Shown here piece after piece: positions 16,009 through 24,938 of a stretch of 64,000 nt of DNA (position 1 is its first letter; each line of letters begins with the position of its first letter). The DNA comes from Paenibacillus sp. FSL R5-0912 (lineage in GTDB: Bacteria; Bacillota; Bacilli; Paenibacillales; Paenibacillaceae), in NCBI RefSeq assembly GCF_000758605.1, contig NZ_CP009282.1, forward strand, positions 7,068,001 through 7,132,000, written 5' to 3'. Both the position numbers and the translations under genes were made by a program. The notes below the pieces were generated by a model. It did not search any database. It saw only the letters and a list, made by a program, of their open reading frames with translations, and was not told the DNA's origin.

Positions 16009-17130
16009 ATGGAGTCTTTGAGAAGAACGCCTTTTTATGATCTCTATGCCGCTTATGCGGAGTCCAGATGCATTGATTTCGGCGGCTGGGAGCTGCCGGT
16101 GCAGTTTACTGGCATCGTTAAGGAACATGAAGCAGTCCGCCAGCAGGCCGGACTGTTTGATGTATCGCATATGGGTGAATTCATGGTTGACGGCAGCGGC
16201 GCTGAAGCCTTCCTGCAGCAGATGACCACCAATGATGTCAGCCGCCTAGCAGACGGCGCAGCGCAGTATACCCTGATGCTCTATCCGAATGGCGGCGTAG
16301 TAGATGATCTGCTGGTGTACCGCCTGGGCCATGAGCGCTACATGCTGGTCGTCAATGCCTCCAATATCGACAAGGACTTCCAGTGGCTGGAGGAGCATCT
16401 CACCGCTGAATTCAGCGGTGTCAGCCTGAAGAATGTCTCTGATGAGACGCTGCTGCTCGCTCTGCAGGGTCCGCTGGCTGAGATGATTCTGGCCGAAGTT
16501 ACCTCTGCCCCGCTTGCAGAGCTGAAGCCCTTCCACTTCATCGAACACGCCGAGGTCTGCGGCGTTTCTGTACTGCTCTCCCGCACCGGCTATACCGGTG
16601 AGGACGGCTTTGAGCTGTACGCCCCCGTCCACACAGCGGCTGCACTCTGGAATGGTCTGCTGGCCGCAGGCGCGCCGCATGGCCTGACCCCTGCCGGACT
16701 CGGCGCACGCGACACGCTCCGCTTCGAAGCCAAGCTGCCGCTGTACGGCCAGGAGCTCTCGGCGGATATTACGCCGCTCGAAGCGGGTGTCCAGTTCTTC
16801 GTGAAGCTGGACAAAGCCGGTTTCATCGGCCGCGATGCCTTGCTGAAGCAGAAGGAAGCCGGCCTCCCGCGCCGCCTTGTGGGGCTTGAAATGATCGACC
16901 GCGGGATTCCCCGCTCCCATTATCCCGTATATGCAGACGGTGTGAAGATCGGTGAAGTCACAACCGGTACCCAATCCCCGACGCTGAAGCGGAATCTTGG
17001 ACTTGCCCTGCTGGATGCTGCCTATACTGAGATCGGCACAGAGGTGTATGTGGAGATTCGCGGCAAGCAGCTGAAGGCTGCCGTGATCAGAGCCCCGTTC
17101 TACAAAAAGATCCAAGGAGTGAAGCCGTAA
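16009..17130 (+). CDS. gcvT: Aminomethyltransferase, glycine cleavage T protein
   Basis: A 373-residue T protein that moves the methylene group from H-protein-bound aminomethyl to tetrahydrofolate and releases ammonia. The start ATG 16009 gives MESLRRTPFYDLY and has AAGGGGTG upstream; the frame is open back to 15895 but that part lies in the terminator. Family signatures are FGGWELPVQF, GLFDVSHMGEF, TGYTGEDGFELY and GLGARDTLRFEA. The stop TAA shares a base with the gcvPA ATG, so translation is coupled. It is the first gene of the riboswitch operon. Confidence 0.97.
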   Translation: MESLRRTPFYDLYAAYAESRCIDFGGWELPVQFTGIVKEHEAVRQQAGLFDVSHMGEFMVDGSGAEAFLQQMTTNDVSRLADGAAQYTLMLYPNGGVVDDLLVYRLGHERYMLVVNASNIDKDFQWLEEHLTAEFSGVSLKNVSDETLLLALQGPLAEMILAEVTSAPLAELKPFHFIEHAEVCGVSVLLSRTGYTGEDGFELYAPVHTAAALWNGLLAAGAPHGLTPAGLGARDTLRFEAKLPLYGQELSADITPLEAGVQFFVKLDKAGFIGRDALLKQKEAGLPRRLVGLEMIDRGIPRSHYPVYADGVKIGEVTTGTQSPTLKRNLGLALLDAAYTEIGTEVYVEIRGKQLKAAVIRAPFYKKIQGVKP

Positions 17131-18482
17131 TGAAGCACCGCTATCTGCCTATGACGGAGCAAGACCGCGCAGAGATGATGGAAACTGTAGGGATTCAGTC
17201 CATCGATGAACTATTCGCTGATATCCCTCAATCTGTCCGCTACCAGGGAACGATGCCAATGTCCGGCCCGCTGGACGAATATGCGCTGCTGCGCCATATG
17301 AAGGGTCTGGCTGACAAGAATGCCGACTTTGATACCCATGCCAGCTTCCTTGGCGCCGGACTCTATGACCACCACATTCCTGTTGTCATTAACCATATTA
17401 TTTCCCGTTCAGAATTCTATACCGCCTACACCCCCTATCAGCCGGAAATCAGCCAGGGCGAGCTTCAGGCAATCTTCGAATTCCAGTCCTATATCTGTGA
17501 GTTGACCGGCATGAAGGTCGCTAATGCAAGCATGTACGATGGTGCAACAGCCTTCTCCGAAGCAGCCGTGCTTGCCGCAGGCGCCACAAAACGCAAGAAG
17601 CTGATTGTCTCCCGTACAGTTCACCCGGAAGCCCGCCAGGTGCTGCGCACTTCCGCCAATGCCTGGGGCCTGCAAATCGTGGAGATCGATTATAAGGACG
17701 GAGTTACCGATCTTGCCAAGCTGGCTGAGGCCATTGATGCCGATACCGCCGCCGTTCTGGTCCAATCGCCCAACTTCTTCGGCGGCATCGAGGATCTGCG
17801 CCAGATTGAGCCACTGATCCATGCGGTCAAGGGCCTCCTCGTGGTCAGCGCGAATCCCATTGCACTCGGCGTGCTGGAAACCCCAGGCAAGCTGGGCGCC
17901 GACATCGTAGTCGGCGACGCACAGCCGCTGGGGATCGCCGCATCGCTCGGAGGACCAACCTGCGGATTCTTCGCGGTTGCTGAACCGCTGATGCGCCGCA
18001 TGCCGGGCCGGATCGTCGGCCAGACCGTTGACCGTAACGGCAAACGCGGCTTCGTGCTAACGCTGCAAGCCCGCGAACAGCATATCCGCCGCGAGAAGGC
18101 GACGTCGAATATCTGCTCCAACCAGGCGCTGCTGGCGTTATGCGCTTCCGTCTACTTGTCCGTGATGGGCAAGGAGGGCATGCGTGAGGTTGGCGAGCTG
18201 AACATCCGCAAGAGTCATTATGCCGCAGGAAGGCTGGCTGAAATCACCGGTGCAGAACGCGTCTTCACAGCCCCGTTCTTCAATGAATTTGTCCTGAAGC
18301 TCCCGGAAGGGAGCAGCGTCAGTGAAGTGAACTCCAAGCTGCTGAAGGCAGGTTATCTGGGCGGCTATGATCTGGGCCGCGAGTATCCCGAGCTGACCGG
18401 ACATATGCTGGTTGCCGTGACTGAGAAAAGAAGCAAGACCGAAATTGACGAATTCGCCACTGCACTGGAGGGCTGTATATGA
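17130..18482 (+). CDS. gcvPA: Glycine dehydrogenase (decarboxylating) subunit 1
   Basis: A 450-residue alpha half of the split P protein, which decarboxylates glycine using PLP. Typical blocks are HYLPMTEQDR-like at the N terminus (HRYLPMTEQDRAEM), FLGAGLYDHHIP, TPYQPEISQGELQAIFEFQ and GGPTCGFFA. The PLP lysine lies in the companion subunit. ATG 17130 overlaps the gcvT stop by one base, and its own stop overlaps gcvPB by four. The split PA/PB form is usual for Firmicutes. Confidence 0.97.
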   Translation: MKHRYLPMTEQDRAEMMETVGIQSIDELFADIPQSVRYQGTMPMSGPLDEYALLRHMKGLADKNADFDTHASFLGAGLYDHHIPVVINHIISRSEFYTAYTPYQPEISQGELQAIFEFQSYICELTGMKVANASMYDGATAFSEAAVLAAGATKRKKLIVSRTVHPEARQVLRTSANAWGLQIVEIDYKDGVTDLAKLAEAIDADTAAVLVQSPNFFGGIEDLRQIEPLIHAVKGLLVVSANPIALGVLETPGKLGADIVVGDAQPLGIAASLGGPTCGFFAVAEPLMRRMPGRIVGQTVDRNGKRGFVLTLQAREQHIRREKATSNICSNQALLALCASVYLSVMGKEGMREVGELNIRKSHYAAGRLAEITGAERVFTAPFFNEFVLKLPEGSSVSEVNSKLLKAGYLGGYDLGREYPELTGHMLVAVTEKRSKTEIDEFATALEGCI

Positions 18483-19939
18483 AACCGGAACAAACCCTGA
18501 TCTTTGAATTAAGCCGTCCTGGCCGCTCGGCTTACTCATTGCCGCTATGTGATGTGCCTCAGGAAGAGAGCATCAGCTCACTGATTCCTGAGGGCTTGCT
18601 CCGCAGCGAGCTCGTAGTGCTTCCGGAGGTATCCGAAGTGGATGTTATCCGCCACTATACCGCCCTGTCCCGGCGTAACTTCGGGGTCGATAACGGCTTC
18701 TATCCGCTAGGCTCCTGCACGATGAAATATAATCCGAAGATCAATGAAGATGTCGCCCGCTTCACCGGCCTCTCCAAGATCCATCCGTACCAGCCGGAAG
18801 AGAGCATCCAGGGTGCGCTTGAGCTGATGTATACACTGCAAAAGGATCTCGCCGGACTGACCGGCATGGATGCCGTCTCCCTGCAGTCTGCAGCTGGTGC
18901 CCATGGCGAATGGACCGGCCTGATGATGATCCGCGCCTACCATGAGAGCCGCGGCGAAGTCCGCACCAAGGTCATCGTGCCGGATTCCTCGCACGGTACC
19001 AACCCGGCCAGCGCCGCAGCCGCCGGACTCGACACCGTCACCATCCCTTCCAATGATAAGGGAATGGTCGACCTCGAAGCACTGAAGGCGGCGGTCGGCA
19101 GCGACACCGCCGCGCTGATGCTCACGAACCCGAGTACACTCGGACTGTTCGAGACGCAGATTGTAGAGATCGCCGCGATTGTCCATGAAGCCGGCGGACT
19201 GCTCTATTATGACGGAGCGAACTCCAACGCCATCATGGGCATCACCCGCCCGGGCGATATGGGCTTCGATGTGGTCCATCTCAACCTGCACAAGACAATG
19301 AGTACTCCGCACGGCGGCGGCGGCCCGGGAGCCGGACCGGTCGGCGTGAAGGCGAAGCTGATTCCTTTCCTGCCCCAGCCGTCGGTTGTGCAGAACGAAG
19401 ACGGCAGCTTCTCGCTTGACTCCGGCGGGCCGCAATCTATTGGCCGCGTCAAAGCCTTTTATGGCAACTTCGGGATTCTCGTCCGCGCTTACGCCTATAT
19501 CCGTACCTACGGCCCGGACGGACTGCGCGAGGTATCCGAGAACGCTGTGCTGAATGCCAATTACATGATGCACCGGCTGGCACCTTATTTCGAAATTCCA
19601 TTCCCGGGTGTCTGCAAGCATGAATTCGTCATGTCCGGCAGAAACCTCAAGCAGTACGGCGTACGTACCCTGGATGTTGCCAAACGGCTGCTCGACTTCG
19701 GCTACCATCCGCCGACTGTGTACTTCCCGCTGACCGTAGAGGAATGTATGATGATCGAGCCGACTGAAACCGAAAGCAAGGAAACGCTTGACGGCTTCAT
19801 TGAGACGATGATTCAGATCGTTAAGGAAGCGCAGGAGACACCGGAGATCGTAATTAATGCACCGCATACTACGGAGATCAGCCGTCTGGATGAGACCCAG
19901 GCCGCGCGGAAGCCGGTACTGAACTGCTCCTGCGGCTAA
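18479..19939 (+). CDS. gcvPB: Glycine dehydrogenase (decarboxylating) subunit 2
   Basis: A 486-residue beta half of P protein carrying the cofactor lysine in NLHKTMSTPHGGGGPGAGP. Other family marks are PLGSCTMKYNPKINE, SAAGAHGEWTGL and PDSSHGTNPASA. With gcvPA it forms the active decarboxylase; with gcvT and gcvH the full system lacks only the shared lipoamide dehydrogenase. It overlaps gcvPA by ATGA and is the last gene of the operon. It ends with a Cys-containing tail (NCSCG), and a strong hairpin follows about 50 bases later. The long antisense frame over this gene is a codon-bias shadow. Confidence 0.97.
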   Translation: MKPEQTLIFELSRPGRSAYSLPLCDVPQEESISSLIPEGLLRSELVVLPEVSEVDVIRHYTALSRRNFGVDNGFYPLGSCTMKYNPKINEDVARFTGLSKIHPYQPEESIQGALELMYTLQKDLAGLTGMDAVSLQSAAGAHGEWTGLMMIRAYHESRGEVRTKVIVPDSSHGTNPASAAAAGLDTVTIPSNDKGMVDLEALKAAVGSDTAALMLTNPSTLGLFETQIVEIAAIVHEAGGLLYYDGANSNAIMGITRPGDMGFDVVHLNLHKTMSTPHGGGGPGAGPVGVKAKLIPFLPQPSVVQNEDGSFSLDSGGPQSIGRVKAFYGNFGILVRAYAYIRTYGPDGLREVSENAVLNANYMMHRLAPYFEIPFPGVCKHEFVMSGRNLKQYGVRTLDVAKRLLDFGYHPPTVYFPLTVEECMMIEPTETESKETLDGFIETMIQIVKEAQETPEIVINAPHTTEISRLDETQAARKPVLNCSCG

Positions 19940-19984
19940 CCGTCACTGGCGGCAAGCGCAAGCGAAATAACAGCAACGCAAATA

Positions 19985-20030
19985 AATAGCCGGGCAAGCG
20001 ATACGCTAGTATCACTGCCCGGCTATTCTT
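19985..20030. terminator. Terminator between gcvPB and the convergent regulator gene
   Basis: ATAGCCGGGCA (19986-19996) pairs with TGCCCGGCTAT (20016-20026), and an inner GATAC/GTATC extends the stem. T-rich on both strands. Confidence 0.8.
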
Positions 20031-20056
20031 ATGTATATATAGGCTTTGCGCGCCTT

Positions 20057-20863
20057 CTATGGCGTAAGCCGTTTGACGAACTGGAAGCGGTCATTCACCC
20101 GCATTTTACTGTAGATACTCTTCAGCATATTCCGAACCGTGCCTTCACTGATGCCCAGATCACTCCCGATGTGCAGCGCGCTTTTCTCAAGTAACCATAG
20201 CCGTGCTACATCCTGCTCCCGCGCTGTCAGCTTATATTCCTGTAAAGTCGCTTCCAGGCGGTATTGCTGCATCTCCGGGTTCTTCTCCATCCACTTCTCC
20301 ATAATATTCTCGGCAATCTGCTGCACGAACGGAATCGCGAATTCAATCGGTTCTCCTCTATTAAAAGAAATGTCCACATATCCGAAGACAGTATCCTCAT
20401 TCTGCAGCGGAGCACACACACAGTTCCAGTTCTGGAAGGCCTGGTCGGAATGCTCCGCTCCCCGCACTACCCCGATGCAATTCATCTCCATGGCCAAGGA
20501 TACGGCATTCATGCCCGAGCGCTGCCTGCATAAGCTAACCCCCGGACGCAGCTCCGCCTGTTCCATCTCCTCCCGGGTAACCGGAGAAGAACAGACCAGC
20601 TCCAGAATGGTACCCGCCTTGTCCGTCAGGAATACAACATAAGGAATAGAGAGCAGCTGGCTTAATTTATTCATTTCACTGCGGATGGAAGATATCATGG
20701 CTCTATGATAGATGTGCTCTTTCGATTCTTCTGGAAAAGAAACCCCGGACTGCCCGCTATGTAATTCGATTTGCTGTGCATCAAGCGGCCGGAAAGCTTC
20801 AAGCTGCTGTGCTTCCAAATCTCCGGGCACGCTCCATGCTCTCGATTGTTCAAAGATTCTCAC
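20057..20863 (-). CDS. LuxR-type transcriptional regulator with GAF-like sensor domain
   Basis: A 268-residue one-component regulator. The C terminus (about residues 205-262, KLTAREQDVARLWLLEKSALHIGSDLGISEGTVRNMLKSIYSKM) is a LuxR/GerE helix-turn-helix. The central region (about 65-195) resembles the GAF-like sensor found at the N terminus of AcoR-type activators (VVFLTDKAGTILEL, GMNAVSLAMEM, CVCAPLQNE, FGYVDISF). No receiver domain is present, so it is not a standard response regulator. The start is GTG 20863 with GGAGG nine bases upstream. The effector is unknown. It is convergent with gcvPB and divergent from a small membrane protein. Confidence 0.8.
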   Translation of the reverse strand: MRIFEQSRAWSVPGDLEAQQLEAFRPLDAQQIELHSGQSGVSFPEESKEHIYHRAMISSIRSEMNKLSQLLSIPYVVFLTDKAGTILELVCSSPVTREEMEQAELRPGVSLCRQRSGMNAVSLAMEMNCIGVVRGAEHSDQAFQNWNCVCAPLQNEDTVFGYVDISFNRGEPIEFAIPFVQQIAENIMEKWMEKNPEMQQYRLEATLQEYKLTAREQDVARLWLLEKSALHIGSDLGISEGTVRNMLKSIYSKMRVNDRFQFVKRLTP

Positions 20864-21079
20864 GACGATCAGCCTCCATTATTACCCTATCCTACTACAA
20901 CCGATTTTAAAATAATGTATTATAACATACAATCACGGAATAAAGAACATTCAGCATTGGACCTGTAAATGAATCTGCAAGCGCTGTAAAATAGAAAAAT
21001 CTGCAATCAAAATTCACAAGTGAAGACGGCTATATTGTCCTGTAATAAGGACCTTACCGTTTCAGTAAGGAGGTTCTAC

Positions 21080-21430
21080 ATGCTTCGCATCGGCTATATC
21101 TCGGTATTCCTGAATCTGGCAACCGCTATGGTATCGTTCATGCGCTTCGGCAATAATGATGCGCTGGCGATCATGATCAGCTACACACTAATGTTCTTCC
21201 TGGGTTACAGGCTGCTCCGCTCCAAAAGCAATCTGGCCCTAATCCCGCTGCTAACAGTCAGCTGCTCCTTCCTGATGTACAACGTGGTCTATGTTCTATT
21301 GAAGCAATTACAACTCATAGACCTGTACGCTATAGACTGGAGACTTGAAGTTCAGCTGGTACTGCCACTGTTCATAGGGTACCTCCTCAAAGCCATCCTC
21401 GAGCGAAGCGGCAAATCCCGGTTAGTATGA
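21080..21430 (+). CDS. Small multi-pass membrane protein of unknown function
   Basis: A 116-residue protein with four hydrophobic segments (IGYISVFLNLATAMVSFM, ALAIMISYTLMFFLGYRLL, ALIPLLTVSCSFLMYNVVYVLL, VQLVLPLFIGYLLKAIL). The start at ATG 21080 is chosen because TAAGGAGG (21065-21072) lies eight bases upstream; the frame is open to 21020 without a ribosome site there. Its 3' end runs into a strong terminator, so it appears to be a single-gene unit. No family recognised. Confidence 0.68.
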   Translation: MLRIGYISVFLNLATAMVSFMRFGNNDALAIMISYTLMFFLGYRLLRSKSNLALIPLLTVSCSFLMYNVVYVLLKQLQLIDLYAIDWRLEVQLVLPLFIGYLLKAILERSGKSRLV

Positions 21431-21455
21431 TCAACACGGGTAGCCGCTTTTTTTG
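21406..21455 (+). terminator. Terminator overlapping the end of the small membrane protein gene
   Basis: AAGCGGC (21406-21412) plus TCCCG pairs with CGGG plus GCCGCTT, followed by T7. The stop codon at 21428-21430 lies in the loop. Confidence 0.85.
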
Positions 21456-21633
21456 CAGTATCATTCGCCATAATAGTCTAAATAAATATATTCATTCGAT
21501 GGATTGTGATAGTTTTCGACATTGCCGCAGTGATATATTTATTCATACGTCTTTTACATAGATTGGGATTCATCAATTTATATGCTGCAAACAAGCGAAC
21601 GCGCTTTCAAAGTAACTTTCAGGAGGGTTAGCC

Positions 21634-22650
21634 TTGAGTATTATCGAAGCCAGAGGGCTGAGTAAGTCCTTTATGCAGGCAGTGAAGGAGCCGGGCCTCA
21701 CGGGAGCGGTTAAGCACCTGTTCCTCCCCCGGCATATCGAGAAGATGGCGGTTAAACCGCTGAATCTGCGTGTGGAAGCAGGCGAGACGGTAGCTTATGT
21801 GGGCCCGAACGGCGCCGGCAAATCCACCACCATCAAAATGCTGACTGGAATCCTCATGCCCTCAGCCGGCACTGTTTCTGTAAACGGTATCAATCCGTAC
21901 AAAAAAAGAATGGACAATGCCGCCCAGATTGGCGCCGTGTTCGGCCAGCGTACCCAGCTGTGGTGGGATATCCCGATTGTGGAGTCTTTCTCGCTGCTGA
22001 AGGATATTTATCAGATTCCTGGCGCCGTCTATAGGGCGAATATGGAGCTGTTCACTGAAATGCTTGGAATGAGCGAGTTCATCCATCTCTCTGCCCGGAA
22101 GCTCTCCCTGGGTCAGCGGATGCGCGCCGATCTGGCCGCAGCCCTGCTGCATAACCCGCCGATTCTGTATCTGGATGAGCCGACGATCGGCCTTGACGTA
22201 TCCGTGAAGCAGAAAATCCGCGAGTTCATCAAACAGATCAACCAGGAGCAGAACACTACAGTGATGCTGACCACCCATGATCTGGGGGATATTGAGGATC
22301 TGTGCAAACGGCTGATTATCATCGACCATGGGGCGATTATTTATGACGGCAGCCTGAGCGAGGTTAAGGCCCGTTTTGCCAAAAACCGTGTCATCTTCTT
22401 TCAGGTCGGATCACCGATGCCGGAGTTATACGCGCAGCTCGCGCAGACACCGGGAATGAAGCTTGCGCAGCAGAGCGCGCAGGAATTCTCGGTCTCTTTT
22501 GACCGGTACGAATATACCGCCAGTGAAGTGGTGGGCCGGGTGATGAGATATGGCGAGGTTGTCGACTTCCGGATGGAAGATACTAATATTGAGCAGGTCA
22601 TCAAGGCCGTCTATGACGGCAATCTGGATCTGACCGGAACCAGGGAATAA
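21634..22650 (+). CDS. ABC-2 type exporter, ATP-binding protein (COG4586-like)
   Basis: A 338-residue ATPase. Walker A is GPNGAGKST (about residues 58-66), the signature is LSLGQRMRADL, Walker B is ILYLDEPTIGLD and the H-loop is TTHD. The variant signature LSLGQ and the FGQRTQLWWDIP block before it are characteristic of the COG4586 branch, which pairs with two COG4587/COG3694-type permeases, as here. The substrate is unknown; relatives have been linked to export of toxic cations or peptides. The start is TTG 21634 with AGGAGG upstream. It is first gene of a three-gene operon. Confidence 0.92.
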   Translation: MSIIEARGLSKSFMQAVKEPGLTGAVKHLFLPRHIEKMAVKPLNLRVEAGETVAYVGPNGAGKSTTIKMLTGILMPSAGTVSVNGINPYKKRMDNAAQIGAVFGQRTQLWWDIPIVESFSLLKDIYQIPGAVYRANMELFTEMLGMSEFIHLSARKLSLGQRMRADLAAALLHNPPILYLDEPTIGLDVSVKQKIREFIKQINQEQNTTVMLTTHDLGDIEDLCKRLIIIDHGAIIYDGSLSEVKARFAKNRVIFFQVGSPMPELYAQLAQTPGMKLAQQSAQEFSVSFDRYEYTASEVVGRVMRYGEVVDFRMEDTNIEQVIKAVYDGNLDLTGTRE

Positions 22651-22665
22651 GGAGGCTTACACACA

Positions 22666-23475
22666 ATGATGACTGCTGCCCAGTTTAAAATGTACAGAAG
22701 TATCGCGAACCGCTCCCTGCAACGGGTGTTGGCCTACCGGATTTCTTACATCATTACCTTTCTGGCGAACTCTATCAATCTGCTGGCCATTTACTTCCTG
22801 TGGCAGGGCATTTACAGCGGGCGGGAAGTGGTAGGCAGCTATACCTGGGACCAGATGAAAACCTATCTGCTGGTTACCTTTCTGGCCAACTCCGTGTTGT
22901 CCTGGTATTCGGAATCGGCTATTTCCGGCAAAATCCTTGACGGCAGCGTTGCTGTCGACCTACTGAAGCCGATCGATTTCCAGACCGCAAGGTTCGCGGA
23001 AACCTTGGGCTCGAGCCTGCTTGAAGGCGGCATGAGTACGGTCCTGCTGATCCTGTTCGCCACCTTCCTGACCGGAGTCACCTTTCCGGGTTCGCTCTCT
23101 GTCTATATTTTGTTCGCAGTCAGTCTGCTTGGTGCAATCGTGGTGAAATTCGGCGTTGTCTATCTGGCGGCACTTTTATGCTTCTGGTCCACCGGATCGA
23201 TGGGCATCGTCTGGACACGGATTGCTCTGACCAATCTCCTGTCCGGAGCTTTGGTGCCCCTGGCCTTCTTCCCGGACTGGCTGGAAAAGCTGGCGCTCCT
23301 GCTGCCCTTCCAGGCCATCATCCACACGCCGTCGATGATCTTTCTGCAGCAGGCCGATACCGGGGAGAGTCTGCGCCTGATCGGTATCCAACTTTTCTGG
23401 GGGGCAGCACTCTGGATTGCCGGCAAGGCAATGTGGAGCTGGGCGGTACGCCAGGTGACCATCCATGGAGGCTAA
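22666..23475 (+). CDS. ABC-2 type exporter permease 1
   Basis: A 269-residue membrane protein with six hydrophobic segments. The N terminus is YRSIANRSLQRVLAYRISYIITFLANSINLLAIYFLW, and later comes DGSVAVDLLKPIDFQ, the short conserved stretch between helices in COG4587-type permeases. It follows the ATPase after 15 bases. The family forms a heterodimeric channel with the next gene. The substrate is not deducible. Confidence 0.87.
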   Translation: MMTAAQFKMYRSIANRSLQRVLAYRISYIITFLANSINLLAIYFLWQGIYSGREVVGSYTWDQMKTYLLVTFLANSVLSWYSESAISGKILDGSVAVDLLKPIDFQTARFAETLGSSLLEGGMSTVLLILFATFLTGVTFPGSLSVYILFAVSLLGAIVVKFGVVYLAALLCFWSTGSMGIVWTRIALTNLLSGALVPLAFFPDWLEKLALLLPFQAIIHTPSMIFLQQADTGESLRLIGIQLFWGAALWIAGKAMWSWAVRQVTIHGG

Positions 23476-23494
23476 GGCTGGAGGAGGCCGCAGA

Positions 23495-24292
23495 ATGAAA
23501 ATGTCCCAGATGCTCTACCTCTACAAACGGCTGTATGTGCAGCAGCTTAAAGCGATTTTGGAATATAATAAGGACTTCTATATTTTGATGTGCTCTGCCG
23601 CCTTGACACAGATTCTGGGGTTTGTCTTCCTCTGGGTGATCTATGACCGGATTCCGGATATTAACGGCTGGAGGTTCTGGGAAGTTACATTTATGTACGC
23701 CATGATCTTTCTGACGGAGGGCATCGGCTCTTTGTTCTTCGAAGGCACCTGGCGTCTGGGCAGACTGGTCAACATGGGCGAGCTGGACCGTTATTTGCTG
23801 CGGCCGGTGCCCGTTGTCCTTCAGGTATTCTGCACCGGGATCGGCATCAACGGACTTGGCAATCTGCTGATCGGCGGAGTGATCGTCTGGCAGTCGCTCA
23901 TTCATAGCCCGGTTCACTGGACGCTGGGCAAAGCGGCCATTCTAATCCTGCTGTTTATTACTGCAGTCATCATCCGGGTATCGATCAACCTCGCGGGGAA
24001 TTCCGCCGCCTTCTGGATCCGCAATGCGGGCAACGCGTTTCCGCTGATGGTGCATAACCTGTCCGATCTGGCCAAATACCCGATTACCCTGTTTCCGCAG
24101 GCGATCCGCATCTTTATTTCTACTGCGCTGCCCTATGCGTTCATCAGCTTTTATCCGGCAACCTATATTTTCGGCAAAAGCGGATGGTCCGGCTGGTGGC
24201 TGCTCGCTCCTGTTGCGGCAATAGGAAGCGCGGCTGCGGCTTATGGTATCTTCCGGTATGGATTGTCTAAGTATGAGAGTACGGGGAATTGA
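23495..24292 (+). CDS. ABC-2 type exporter permease 2
   Basis: A 265-residue partner permease with six hydrophobic segments and the sequence MGELDRYLLRPVPVVLQVF, the counterpart of the permease-1 signature and typical of COG3694. I start at ATG 23495 because GGAGGAGG lies just upstream; the frame also opens at 23465 inside the end of permease 1. It completes the operon. No sharp terminator follows directly; a large imperfect palindrome lies 70-180 bases downstream. Confidence 0.87.
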   Translation: MKMSQMLYLYKRLYVQQLKAILEYNKDFYILMCSAALTQILGFVFLWVIYDRIPDINGWRFWEVTFMYAMIFLTEGIGSLFFEGTWRLGRLVNMGELDRYLLRPVPVVLQVFCTGIGINGLGNLLIGGVIVWQSLIHSPVHWTLGKAAILILLFITAVIIRVSINLAGNSAAFWIRNAGNAFPLMVHNLSDLAKYPITLFPQAIRIFISTALPYAFISFYPATYIFGKSGWSGWWLLAPVAAIGSAAAAYGIFRYGLSKYESTGN

Positions 24293-24360
24293 ACGTCCGT
24301 TAAGTTATAAAAAGTCTAGTTTTGGAGTAGGATCAGTGGTAGTTCATTGGTGAACGCTCC

Positions 24361-24476
24361 GCAAACGGAACGTTGTTCCAATCGCTGTTGTGTCCAGATT
24401 TTTTGATTTTACCTTATCGGTGAAAATCCGGACACAAAGGCGACCGCTAACGCTTCTACACAATCGTTCCGTCCGC
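24361..24476. repeat. Large imperfect palindrome
   Basis: The inner arms TGTGTCCAGATTTT (24389-24402) and AAAATCCGGACACA (24423-24436) differ at one pair. The outer arms GCAAACGGAACGTTGT (24361-24376) and ACAATCGTTCCGTCCGC (24460-24476) are also near-complementary. The total resembles a MITE-like or structured intergenic element rather than a simple terminator. Confidence 0.7.
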
Positions 24477-24544
24477 TCCGCTGTTTAAGCGGGAATCGGG
24501 TTTACACCTTTAAACACATAAATGCCTGAACACCTGAACACTGT

Positions 24545-24608
24545 AAAAAAAGAGACCTCCCTATAAAACTGGAAGTGCTGGCATCCAGTTCAATAGGGAG
24601 GTTTCTTT
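24545..24608 (-). terminator. Strong intrinsic terminator facing left
   Basis: AGAGACCTCCCTAT pairs with AATAGGGAGGTTTCT, with an inner ACTGG/CCAGT. The minus strand ends in T7. It lies just after the remnant frame at 24637, as expected if a gene once ended there. Confidence 0.82.
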
Positions 24609-24636
24609 GTGCATACTGATTGTATTTCTGCTTTGC

Positions 24637-24938
24637 CTACTGTGCAGTAAATTGTCGCTTACCCAGATCTAACTCATATACATGTGGCTCCGGTTCAGGA
24701 TCACCGCCAGCGCCAACCGGCGGGTACACATCCGCTTCCTTGAAGCTGATCTTATCGAACTCCAGAACATGATCGGATAGCCGCACGAATAAGAATGCAG
24801 GCAGCTCCAATTTTAACTGATCCAGAGCTCTCCCCTGTAGATGGTGTCGTAGCAGACAACCTGCAATTCAAGCAAGGTATCCCGCTGCTGAAGTCGTATT
24901 TCCTGAAAATCCTGCCCAAAATACAACAATCTCCTCAT
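24637..24938 (-). pseudogene. Frame-shifted remnant of an unidentified gene
   Basis: On the minus strand one frame reads QQRDTLLELQVVCYDTIYRG and ends at a stop near 24820. A second frame continues LDQLKLELPAFLFVRLSDHV, then VLEFDKISFKEADVYPPV, to TAG at 24637-24639. Both look protein-like and join across a one-base shift near 24820-24830. A terminator follows at the right distance. The upstream part merges into the 51-bp repeats, so the N terminus is lost or was never coding. I do not recognise the family. It could be chance coding potential. Confidence 0.35.

Noticed and set aside
16246..17115. 289-codon open frame antisense to gcvT
   Set aside because: Shadow of a well-supported gene with no motifs of its own.
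18707..19867. 386-codon open frame antisense to gcvPB
   Set aside because: It lies wholly inside gcvPB, shows no family motif and no ribosome site, and is explained by GC-biased codon use in gcvPB.
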